Shown here piece after piece: positions 11,661-20,939 of a stretch of DNA of 64,000 nt. This DNA comes from Nymphaea colorata (taxonomy: Eukaryota; Streptophyta; Magnoliopsida; Nymphaeales; Nymphaeaceae), in NCBI RefSeq assembly GCF_008831285.2, contig NC_045139.1, positions 26,268,412 through 26,332,411 on the forward strand, in the 5' to 3' direction. The stretch's first letter is position 1. The number at the start of each line of letters is the position of its first letter. The notes below the pieces were generated by a model, which was not told the DNA's origin, did not search any database, and saw only the letters and a list, made by a program, of their open reading frames with translations. The position numbers were made by a program, and so were the translations under genes.

Positions 11661-13120
11661 AACGGTTGACGGTAAGCAGAAGTTATTATCCAAGCTGTAG
11701 ATGCTGGTATCTTTCACCCCGACATCATAATCATAAGGGTTTATATTCACTGCACAAGGGCCGACAATTTCACAACTAGAAGTTTATTAGCCACAAATGG
11801 AGTCTATGCATGATATCTGAAAGTTTGCCATAGATGAGCCCCATGTTAGGATCTCTCCATCAATTATCAGCATCTTTAGTATCCTAGGAAGAGGGGTATA
11901 GTGTCCTTTATGGTGACCGTCTGTTGAGCATTTCGAGCTGGCCTCTGAAGTTAGGGAGCAGGTGGTGGTAGTGTGTCTTATGTGTTGACTGTTTGTCCAC
12001 TGTTATTTGAGTCTTATCATTGTTCTGGCTGCTGGAGTTGTAACTTGGAAGACAGTGCAATGGAGCTGTGTAGTCTCTCCACACCCACCTTTCTTTGGGT
12101 CTTATTCATCATGCTGCCTTATGGTACTGGTCTTCTGCGTTCACTATTATTTAGGTCTTATTATCACGCTTTGGAGTCAGAATATGAGGTATAGGGTCTT
12201 TTTTGCTCACTGCTATTTGGGTCTTATTGTCAAACTGGTCTCTGGATTTGTGTTTAAACAGGTAATTATATGATTTGATCTTTGCAATGCTTGTGCAGGT
12301 TTTGGTTTTGCCTTCCTTTTTTTTCGTATGTAGAACTTTGTGGTTTTCGGGTTTCATTATTTTCTGTTGCCAGATAGGTTGTCACCTTGTTGAATGTTGA
12401 TTTAGACTTTGTTTTGGTAGGAGGTAACTTGAAGGATTAGGAATAAGCTTAGTTTTCAAAATATCGACTGTTGGTTGAGTCCACTATCGTCCAACCTGTG
12501 TTTCATACCAGCAACAAGTTGGCCAAGTTAGTTAATTAGTTAGCTTATTCATTGATCAGCGGGTAGTTTTTGACCTGTATAAATGTGTTCATGTGGATGT
12601 GTGTGTGTGTGTGCAACTCTTCTAATGGTCATATATGTTTTTGTCTTTATTTCCATATAATTACATTTGTTTATTCATTTATAGTCAATCGACTTGGACC
12701 CACTAGTTCCCATTAGTCTTTCCATGTTCTGTACGACTTGTCTCCAATTTTAAACTTCTCAAATAAATACGGTATAAGGGAAGTTATTTTCTAAGGGATC
12801 ATAAAACGTGGTGCAAACTAGGAGCAGATTATTATTATAAAAATTTGGGTCCATTTGAAGACCAAAAATATTTGGGAAACATTTGTAAAAGCTAATATCC
12901 AAGTTTAGTATATAACACTGCAGAAGGAATCCATATAGTACAACTAAAAACTCAAGTTGCATACATAACAAAAAATAACTTAAACGTACTTAACGTATCA
13001 ATCTCAAACATTGTGAAATGATTATCTAAGAGAAGGTCTGTTGCAGCAAAGGATTTTCTACACTGGATTTATTGCAAATTGGAGGGAGCATGTTAACAAT
13101 AACTAGATCTCAGAAAAATA
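11661..13120 (+). other. eRF1 3' flank / downstream UTR, duplicated at 2520-3240
   Basis: There is no coding gene. The eRF1 3' UTR probably continues here. Blocks at 11661-12110 and 12915-13120 are conserved in the upstream duplicate, which marks the extent of the duplicated unit. 12110-12740 is found only in this copy and so was inserted here or lost there. Confidence 0.6.
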
Positions 13121-14138
13121 TCCCTCCTAATATATATAGGGACATTCTGTGGTTGCTTTCTAATTTAACTCGTCTTCCTGGTCTCAAGCAGTACAAGTTC
13201 TGCCACCCTGGTCCTTTTTGTTTTTGTGGTACAGCTCTTGTTTGATTGGTAAAGGCTAGGAAGACCCATCTCCCCGCAACCTTGCATCGGAAGCAGTACA
13301 AGTGCTTTTTTTTTTTTAATCTACTACATAGGTAGATGTTAATTGTTAAAATTTATAGAATTTAAAAAGAAATTGATGCAAATTGGATGTATAAATTAGA
13401 TTTACAGGGTTTCAATAATTGATGCTCATAAAATTTCAAGATTTTTCATATTCTTGTACCTTTACATATTCTTCATCCATCTATATATTACATATATATA
13501 AAATGGCTCAAAACACTGGGGAAGACATAGAGGACTGAAAGGACGAAAACAAACTTGGAATGTGGAATGGCGTATAGTTTTTTCAATTGCAAAAATGTTG
13601 CTTGATATCTAACCTTTTACACATTGATCACAACAGCCTAGGTGAGGAATCCTTCAGTGAGTATTGTTATCTTACTGCTTAGGAACCAAATTGGGGAGAC
13701 TTACCATTTCAGTGAACTGGTTGTGAATTAGCTAAAAATCACCTCTGGGTCGACCATGAACTGATTCAATTTGAATCAGCCGATTCATTTCGGTTTGATT
13801 CTGATAATATTGAGCTGCAGGCCCTGACTTCATTTAAACCTACGGTTGCCAGTTGCTGCCGTTATTTTGCATAAAAACCATGAAATGTTTTTGAATTATG
13901 TGTGGTCTTGTTTCTGGAACTATCTTGTTCTCATGTTTGTAGCTTGAATTTGTTTATAGTGCTTGAGGTGACTTCCAGTGTATTGCACCTTGGTAACAAA
14001 GAAACTTTTAAAGTGTGTTAGAAAATTATTATTTTTGGAAACTCTACAAAAGAAGAAAAGATTAGGGAACATGTAAGCCTTGAATTTTGGCAAGTGGATG
14101 GTTTGCGCTGTGGTCGGTTCATGCTTAGTTGCCATGTT
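13121..14138. other. No gene recognised
   Basis: AT-rich intergenic DNA. A short block at 13745-13800 with GATTCAATTTGAATCAGCC words resembles the interiors of the hAT-type MITEs in this window, but no ends can be defined. Confidence 0.4.
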
Positions 14139-14143
14139 CTTCT

Positions 14144-14398
14144 TGTTGCAGCTGTGAGGTTTGGAGCCCTGTCGTTGGATGTGGAGAGAGAGAGAGAGAT
14201 AGAGAGAGTAGCAGCCGTAAGGCTAGGAGAAAGGAACGTACTTCATTCACTAACCTTAATCTCTATTATAAAGAGATTAGGGTAGAAAGGAGATTTACAT
14301 ATTACACTAAACAGAAATAAGGAAAATATTAAAGAGATCTTGTAACTCTTTAATATTACAAAGAGCCACCTAGAAACATAAACTCTTCTAATTCAACA
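14144..14398 (-). repeat. 3' LTR of the copia element
   Basis: This repeat of 255 bp has TG...CA ends. It matches 20680-20934 with about 5 substitutions (about 98% identity), which points to a fairly recent insertion. It carries a (GA)n stretch near its outer end. In element orientation it starts TGTTGAATTAG. Confidence 0.95.
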
Positions 14399-14414
14399 CT
14401 CCCCCTCAAGCTGG
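14399..14414 (-). other. Polypurine tract of the copia element
   Basis: On the - strand the purine run TTGAGGGGGAG lies directly before the 3' LTR. This is the usual position of the primer for second-strand synthesis. Confidence 0.85.
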
Positions 14415-14429
14415 AGCATACATATTAAA

Positions 14430-14966
14430 CATGCTCAGCTTGTCACAACATCTAAAAAAATCACCAATAGGGAGAGCTTTGGTGAAGATATCTGCAGTTT
14501 GATCTTTTGAAGGGACATGAATAGTGGCAATGGTTCCATCTTGAACGAGATCCCGAATGTAATGTCAGTCCACTTCAATATGTTTCGTTCTATCATGGAA
14601 AACTGGATTGTTTGCAATGTATGTGGCTGCTTGATTGTCACAATACATCTTCATGGGAAGCGGAATCGACACACTTAGGCTAGATAGCATGGATCTTGCC
14701 TAAGTATGTTCTGCTGCAGTTTGAGCCATAAGCTCTATATTCGGATTCTGCACTAGATCTTGACACCACCCCTTGTTTTTTGCTTCTCCACGATATAAGG
14801 TTGCCTTCCACAAATACACAGAATCCTGTGGTAGATTTCATGTCTTCGATTGAGCCAGCATAGTCAGCATTATTATAGGCTTCCACTTCCAAGGTCTTGC
14901 CTTTTGTGAATAAAAGGCCTTTGCCAGGAGATGATTTCAGATACTTAACCACCATCAAGGCAGCAT
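14430..14966 (-). pseudogene. Copia RNase H domain (broken)
   Basis: The - strand encodes the plant copia RNase H region. It has ADYAGSIEDMKSTTGFCVF, then ISWRSKKQGVVSRSSAESEY, and in other frames the MYCDNQAA segment and the DQTADIFTKAL end. Two frames must be combined, and a stop separates it from the RT frame, so it is inactive. The normal role is removal of the RNA strand during reverse transcription. Confidence 0.85.
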
Positions 14967-14967
14967 C

Positions 14968-16005
14968 CTAGTGAACTTTCCTTTGTTTTTCCATAAATTG
15001 ATTTAGCTTTCCCACTGCAAAGCTAATGTCTGGTCTTGTCACAGTAACATAGAGAAGTTTTCCAATAAGGAATCTATATGATCGAGAATCCACTAATTCT
15101 CCTTGGTCATCATGAAGATGTATGCGTGGATTCATAGGTATATTAGCCGGTTTAGCTCCTAGCATCCCAGTGTCCTGTAATAAATCATGAACATACTTCC
15201 GTTGAGAGAGAATGACACCATCTCTATTTCGAGCAACCTCTATTCCCAAGAAATACCGTGGTGGACCAAGATCTTTTGTCACAAAGTGTTTTTGAAGAAA
15301 TAACTTTGTATCAGAAACTTCTTGATGGGAGTCACCTGTCAGGATAATATCATCAACATAGACCACTAGAACGATGATACCCCGAGAAGTCTTTTTGATA
15401 AACAGAGAATGATCAAGAGGAGATCTCGCAAAGCCACACTCTGAGACTACCTCAGAGAACTTGTGAAACCACGCATGAGGACTCTGCTTGAGTCCATAAA
15501 TAGCTTTCTTCAGTTTGCACACTTTTCCACACTCCCCCTGTCGTTCAAACCCTGGTGGTTGTTGTATATAGACAGTCTCATCGAGATCACCATACAAAAA
15601 GGCATTTTTGACATCAAGTTGATACATGTGCCAGTCATGGTGTACAGCCACAGAAATAATAAGACGAATGGTTCCCAACCGAGCAACCGGAGAGAATGTC
15701 TCAAAGAAATCCACTCTGTAGGTCTGCGTGTAGCCCTTAGCAACCAACCGAGCTTTGTATCGTTCGACAGACCCATCAGAATTATATTTCACTGTGAATA
15801 CCCACTTAGAGCCAACAATGTCACAATCAGGAGGAGGATCAACAAGTTCCCAGGTGCCTCGTTGAACTAATGCATCCATCTCATCTTGCATACCCTGTCT
15901 CCATTGGGTATCTAATAAAGCCTGCTGGTGACATGTAGGAACTGTATGAGTAGTAAGGGCTTGAATAAACTGTTGCATACTTTTACCAACACCGTTAGTA
16001 GACAC
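14968..16005 (-). pseudogene. Copia reverse transcriptase domain
   Basis: This frame has 345 codons and is the best preserved part of the element. It starts in the pre-RT segment, with WELVDPPPDCDIVGSKWVF followed by YKARLVAKGYTQ. It continues through FSPVARLGTIR, QLDVKNAFLYGDL and LKKAIYGLKQSPHAWF to the catalytic YVDD (within VLVVYVDDIILTGD). It ends at a stop soon after RPDISFAVGKLNQFM, before RNase H. In the intact family this is part of one polyprotein, so it is annotated as an element remnant and not a host gene. Confidence 0.9.
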
Positions 16006-16690
16006 AAAATGAGATATAAGATGCAGAGTACATTGTCGTTTGCCTTCTGAGAAGCGCTTGGTGAAGGATCATGAGAGGGGTCTTGTCGACGTGTGTAAAT
16101 CAGCGGAGGATCACGAAACTTGGGCACTACAGTCGAAGATTCTTTAGAAGGAGATTCAAAAGGAAATGACTCCAAAGAAATAGGAGGAATAGGTAGTAGG
16201 TGTGGCGACGGTGGCGTCTCAGTAGAGATAGGAGAGGAGCTATAATAAGGTTTAGACTCAAAGAATGTGACATCCGCACTGATATACTCCTTTTGAGTCA
16301 AGGGGTCAAAGCATTTGTAGCCTTTATGGTTTCTGGAGTAGCCTATAAAGATACACTTAATGGCTTGGGCACCCAATTTATCACGTGTGGCTCAAAGTAT
16401 GTGAACAAAGCATGTGCAACCAAATACTTTGGGAGCCACGAGAAACAAGGGTCGTTGTGGATGCACAAGTTTAATGGGAACCTTGTTGTCAATGGAGGAG
16501 GATGGTAAATGATTGGTCAAGTACTAGGCAGTGAGGATGGCATCTCCTCAAAAGTATGCAGGTAAATTATTATGAAGCATTAGGGAACGAGCCACATTTA
16601 AAAGTTGGCGATGTTTTGGCTCAGCTACTCCATTTTGTTGGGAGGTATGAGGACAGGTAAACTGGGGAGAAATGCTATTATCAGAGTAAA
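15912..16690 (-). pseudogene. Copia integrase C-terminal part (broken)
   Basis: On the - strand, 16690-16550 encodes the SQQNGVAE...LLNVARSLML segment that ends the integrase catalytic core. 16376-16250 encodes the C-terminal GYSRNHKGYKCFDPLTQKEYIS motif typical of plant copia integrases, followed by a proline/serine-rich linker. Frames change between these parts, so it is not functional. Confidence 0.85.
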
Positions 16691-16705
16691 ACTTCATCAG
16701 GCAAA

Positions 16706-17211
16706 TGTAAATCAGGCCCAAATTCGAGAATGCAAATGCTTCAAGAGATACACTCTTGAAGATCCCAACAACTTCAATAGATAATACAAAGTCAAACCTC
16801 AAACTTGAGGAGAAGATACCAAGTATATTAATCTCAAGAGAAGAATACACAAGAGAGGCCAAAAAGCCTTAAAAAAACAAAGGTCCCAAGTGCCCTATTT
16901 ATAGAGGAAGTATATAAGAAAGGAGGAAGAAAAGAGGAAGAGGAAGTGGCTGTTGGGGCTCCCAACGACTAGATTTCTAGCCGTTGGGAACTCCCAACAG
17001 CTACTTCCTTTCTTAATAAAAAAGGAAAAGAAAAAGGTTTAGAAAAAGGCATGAAAAATAAAGACAAAATAAATACAAAAAGTTACAAAAAGTCCTATGC
17101 ATACACACATACATTTATATATACAAATCATACATCAAACTGCTAGGAGTTTAAGATATATGATAGTAGATACAAAAACATGTATGTATACTTACATTAT
17201 AAATTCTAACA
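16706..17211 (-). mobile_element. Probable solo LTR nested in the copia integrase
   Basis: This 506-bp block interrupts the integrase frame. It begins TGTAAATCAG and ends TTCTAACA on the + strand (TG...CA), with a TGTTAGAATTT start on the - strand as in many plant copia LTRs. The - strand has a TATA box (CTCTATAAATAG at about 16896-16907). Flanking pentamers are GCAAA (16701-16705) and GTAAA (17212-17216), a TSD with one change. About 44 bp of integrase sequence (16653-16697 and 17212-17255) also appears on both sides, so a tandem duplication preceded or accompanied the insertion. Confidence 0.65.
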
Positions 17212-17219
17212 GTAAACTG

Positions 17220-17860
17220 GGGAGAGATGCCATTATCAGAGTAAAACTTCATTAAGGTAGATGTCTTGAACTCAAGAGCGTTATCAGTGCGAATGCTTTT
17301 AACAAGAATACCAAATTGGGTCTTTATTTCAATAATAAGGTTTTTGAGAATACATACGACTTCAGTCCTTTCTTTCAAAAGGAAGACCCAAGTGACTCGA
17401 GAATAATCATCAACAATGACAAGAAAATAACAAAATCTTGACCTACTAGCAACTTTGCTAGGACCCCACACATCAACATGAAGATCAAATAGTCCACAAC
17501 TGGACTATTTGATCTCGATGAGTAACTGTTACGGGTGTGTTTGCCTAGTTGACAGGCTTCACACTGAAATGACTCTGGTACTGAAAGATGAGGAAGAAGG
17601 TGACGGAACTTGGAGACAGATGGATGACCAAGTCTGAGATGCCATTGGAAGGAGGAGGACAATGAGGTGATCGATGATGTTGCAATACCCATTGGATCCG
17701 ACATAAAGTAGATGTCCCCTTTCTCATAGCCTCCACCAATCATCTTTCCAGTTTGCAAGTCGTCAAATGTAACACGACAATGTAAATCATTAATCAATTG
17801 TCCAACCGATAACAGATTTGTGGGAAACTTAGGAGCATATAACACATTAGGAATAGTCAT
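17220..17860 (-). pseudogene. Copia pre-integrase zinc-binding and integrase N-terminal part
   Basis: The - strand encodes HLRLGHPSVSKFRHL and CEACQLGKH, the HHCC zinc-binding GAG-pre-integrase motif (about 17660-17530). The integrase core start follows, with FLVIVDDYSRVTWVFLLK and then RTDNALEF (about 17420-17260). A frame change separates the two parts. The core is then cut by the nested LTR at 17211. Confidence 0.9.
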
Positions 17861-17870
17861 AGACTGAGAG

Positions 17871-18617
17871 CAATGTTGTAAAAAGCGTATCGTAAGGCGT
17901 ATCGGTCGGGCTTTAAGATACGTCGTATCGTAACCGTATCGTAAATTTAAAAAAAATAATAATAATAAATCAGAAAAATTTAAAAAAAAAATCAAAAAAT
18001 TCATAAAAAATCAGAAAAAATTAAAAATAGTAAATTCTTCATAGAAAACATGGTTTAGTCTTTTAGATAATGATAGACTTATTATTTTGCTAAATGCTAT
18101 AAACTTACACGTTCACGGTTCATCATTCATACTTCATAGACATCAAAATTCATAACAATATCATTCTTTTTCATCTTTATCTTCATGGTTTAAAAAAAAA
18201 CCATTTCCTCTCAATGGGAATCAGCCACCCATGCACAAATCCATGGTTTAATAGATGATTTCACGGTGACAATCGATGATTTCACAATGGAAATCGATGA
18301 TTTCACAATGGAAATCAATGATTTCCTTCTAAAACGGTACAATCTATAGATTAGAAATGAGGAAGGGGTGGGTTTTTATAAAAAAAACTCGAAAAAATTG
18401 GGTTCAAGTCTCCTTTTTAGAAATCAGCCCGTATCGTACGATACGGGCCGTATCGCACCGTATCGTACGATACGGGGGCCCGTATCGCACGTATCGTACG
18501 ATACAGGTACGATACACCCCCATTTGCGATACAGGTGGTGTATCGTATCGTATTTTGCAAACGATACGATACGTATCGTACGATACGGCCCCGTATTGTA
18601 CGATACGTACAACACTG
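17871..18617. mobile_element. hAT-type MITE with GTATCG palindromes, nested in copia
   Basis: This 747-bp insertion is flanked by a perfect 8-bp TSD ACTGAGAG (17863-17870 and 18618-18625). The terminal inverted repeats are CAATGTTGTA (left) and CAGTGTTGTA (right, reverse complement). There is no transposase frame. The right 190 bp is packed with GTATCGTACGATAC palindromes, including the perfect 20-bp palindrome CCCGTATCGTACGATACGGG near 18429. The middle is AT-rich. The TIR and 8-bp TSD match hAT non-autonomous elements, and the TIR resembles that of the element at 52370-53079. Confidence 0.9.
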
Positions 18618-18625
18618 ACTGAGAG

Positions 18626-18816
18626 ATCTTGATATCTCCATAACCCATAATAGGTGACCATCGACCATCTGCAAGTCTTACATGACGTGTCTGAGGTAAT
18701 GAGTGCAGGACAGTAAACATAGAAGGTCTACTACAAAAGTGTCTCGATGCTCCTGAATCAATAATCCAAGTAGTACCTGTATCATGTGGGACAATATTAA
18801 CAGACATAGCACGCAC
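18626..18816 (-). pseudogene. Copia aspartic protease domain
   Basis: The - strand frame contains WIIDSGASRHF, the DSGA active-site signature of retroviral-type proteases in plant copia elements. It is followed by the beta-rich VRLADGRWSPIMGYGDIKI segment. The frame runs into the nested MITE at 18617. Confidence 0.9.
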
Positions 18817-19054
18817 TGTCTATCATGACTGTAGAGGCCGATGACTGGATAAATCTGTGTGCCAAGAAGTCCTCATACTCTGACTTGTTGATGCTCACAG
18901 TCACTGTCTTAGGTTGAGAAGAAGATGAAGACTCATCTACCACTGATGACGCTGCTTGGGCAAATCCAATAGAAGACTGTAAAGGGTTCTTTCCTAGCTT
19001 TGATGTAACATTTCTTCCTAAGGGCGGTGCCGCGGTAGGACGACCATGTTTATC

Positions 19055-19130
19055 CCAACATCTGTCTTCCAATGCCCTATTTTCCTACAATAGGTGCACT
19101 GAAATCTCCCCAGACCTCCTCCTGACCCAC
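19055..19130 (-). pseudogene. Copia gag zinc knuckle (frameshifted)
   Basis: The - strand encodes CTYCRKIGH, the first half of a CCHC nucleic-acid-binding knuckle. The remaining part (DRCW) lies in another frame, so a small indel breaks the motif. It follows the gag capsid region and a glycine-rich GRGSGGG linker. Confidence 0.75.
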
Positions 19131-19844
19131 GACCTATGCCTCTTCCCTAAATGAACGGCGTCCATGACCTCCTGAGGCTGCTAAGGCAGAGGCATGGAGA
19201 TCACTAGAGGGTGGAGAGAGGGTCACAGCAAGACGACTGAGTCTGTTGTAGGCTTCAGCTAGGTCAGGGATTTCTGCTCCAGTCAACATCTGAGCCTTTG
19301 CTACTGCATATTTAGAGGAGAGACCATGTAGAAACTTCGCAACCATAGACTGTTCACCATGGGTCTTATGGCATGTTGGACATGGGGGACGTAATGCTTT
19401 AAGTCGTCTAGAGATGGACTTGAGGGAAGCAAAATACTGAGCAAGACTTTGGTCACCCTGTTGCAAATTAAGTAATTCTTCCTCTACCTGCAATATCTTG
19501 CTCACATTCTTGTCATTTGAGTAAGTTTGTTTCAAGAAATCCCACATTTGTTTGGCCGAGGTATAGTATGCAATAGTTGATGCAATCTGTGGTTGCACAC
19601 TGTTCATGATCCACGACATGACAATATTATTATCTCCCTTCCATGAACTATATTTTCCACTCTTTTCAACAGGCTCATTTTCTTCAATAACATGCTGCTT
19701 CTAATGTCCAATCACAGACAACATACACACACGAGACCAAATCTCATAGTTAGATCCATCTAACTTTATAGTAGAACCATAAGAGAATGGATTTCCTCCA
19801 CTTTTAACCTCATGAGAAAAATCAGTTTTATGAATTTCAGCCAT
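19131..19844 (-). pseudogene. Copia gag (capsid-like) region
   Basis: The frame starts at the ATG at 19844 on the - strand. It contains the copia gag N-terminal signature (KLDGSNYEIWSR), a stop near 19701, and then a 161-codon open part with YTSAKQMWDFLKQTYSND, QGDQSLAQYFASLK and KFLHGLSSKYAVAKAQML. It corresponds to UBN2/retrotran_gag domains. The in-frame stop makes this copy defective. Confidence 0.85.
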
Positions 19845-20664
19845 TGCAAGTCTGCCCACAAATGATCACCCACGACCAACAAGCGAGAATATGTATATAT
19901 AGATCAATAAAGACTGCGACTGATCAGCAATAACATATGTCCACCACCACACAGCAACGTTAGATGCAAAACACTTTTGCCACACAACTTCTGAACACCC
20001 CACGATAATAGACTGTTGTCCAACTGTTGACAGCAACCCTACGGCAGAAAACAGCAACCTAATGATGGTGAAAAAGTCCCACGATAGACTGTTGTCCAAT
20101 ACTCCCACGACAGATAAAATCCAGCAATACAAATAGAAGACCAACGGCACCAGCAATACAAATAGAAGACTGCTGTCCAAGAACCCCACAACAGAGAAAA
20201 TCCAGCAATCCAAGAGAAAATCCAACAATCCAACGACCAAAAAAAGAATACCACACTACTTGCAATGTCTTTAGCAACCAACAACTTATCTATTTATGTA
20301 TCTAACGCTGTTGTACCACAAATTATTTTCCACTAATCATGAATAGCGATAGAAAAAAAACTTTCAACATAAACCATCGCAGACTCCCACCCAGCTGCGA
20401 TAAAACATAGATGTGTAGACACCCATGGCTGGAGTCTATTCACGCAGATTTCATAGCGTGAATAGACTCCTCCACACGGTTCAGTTGCTGGAAAATAGTC
20501 AACTCAAACTAAATGTGTGTAGCAGGAGAAGAAGACGGAAGAGGGAGAAGAGAAGGAGACGGTGGAAGAGATGGCCTGAGGAGGAGAAGTCGACGACAGT
20601 TTTTTCTTCACGTCGCCAGCCTAATTCACGCTCAGCCACTGCTGTCTTCACGTCGCCAGTCACG
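19845..20664 (-). other. Copia 5' untranslated leader
   Basis: This 820-bp leader separates the primer site and the gag ATG. It has internally repeated short words such as CAGCAATACAAATAGAAGAC (two copies near 20120-20170) and GACTGTTGTCCAA. No host gene is seen. Confidence 0.7.
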
Positions 20665-20679
20665 CCTGCTCTGATACCA
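20665..20679 (-). other. Primer binding site (initiator tRNA-Met) of the copia element
   Basis: Directly inside the 5' LTR, the - strand reads TGGTATCAGAGCAGG. This is the standard plant retrotransposon primer site complementary to the 3' end of initiator tRNA-Met. Confidence 0.95.
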
Positions 20680-20934
20680 TGTTGCTGCTGTGAGGTTTGG
20701 AGCCCTGTCGTTGGATGTGGAGAGAGAGAGAGAGATAGAGAGAGTAGCAGCCGTAAGGCTAGGAGAAAGGAACGTACATCATTCACTAACCCTAATCTCT
20801 ATTATAAAGAGATTAGGGTAGAAAGGATATTTACATATTACACTAAACAGAAATACGGAAAATATTAAAGAGATCTTGTAACTCTTTAATATTACAAAGA
20901 GCCACCTAGAAACATAAACTCTTCTAATTCAACA
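20680..20934 (-). repeat. 5' LTR of the copia element
   Basis: A 255-bp LTR with TG...CA ends, paired with 14144-14398. It lies next to the primer site on one side and to the CTTCT target duplication on the other. Confidence 0.95.
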
Positions 20935-20939
20935 CTTCT

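Larger units (their letters stand above)
14144..20934 (-). mobile_element. Complete but inactivated Ty1-copia LTR retrotransposon
   Basis: The element is 6.8 kb with two 255-bp LTRs (14144-14398 and 20680-20934) differing at about 5 positions. It is flanked by a perfect 5-bp TSD CTTCT (14139-14143 and 20935-20939). The order on the - strand is 5' LTR, initiator tRNA-Met primer site, gag, protease, integrase, reverse transcriptase, RNase H, polypurine tract, 3' LTR. Integrase before RT defines Ty1-copia (Pseudoviridae-type). The polyprotein is broken by in-frame stops and frameshifts (gag near 19700, the zinc knuckle, the RT-RNase H junction near 14968, and RNase H). Two nested insertions also interrupt it: a hAT-type MITE (17871-18617) and a probable solo LTR (16706-17211). 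It cannot act autonomously. Confidence 0.95.

Noticed and set aside
15463..15870. Plus-strand frame of 135 codons
   Set aside because: It is the reverse-complement shadow of the copia reverse transcriptase, whose - strand frame carries the YVDD signature.
18357..18674. Several overlapping frames on both strands with YDT/RYG-rich peptides
   Set aside because: They are translations of the GTATCG palindrome array in the nested MITE. Palindromes give similar frames on both strands.
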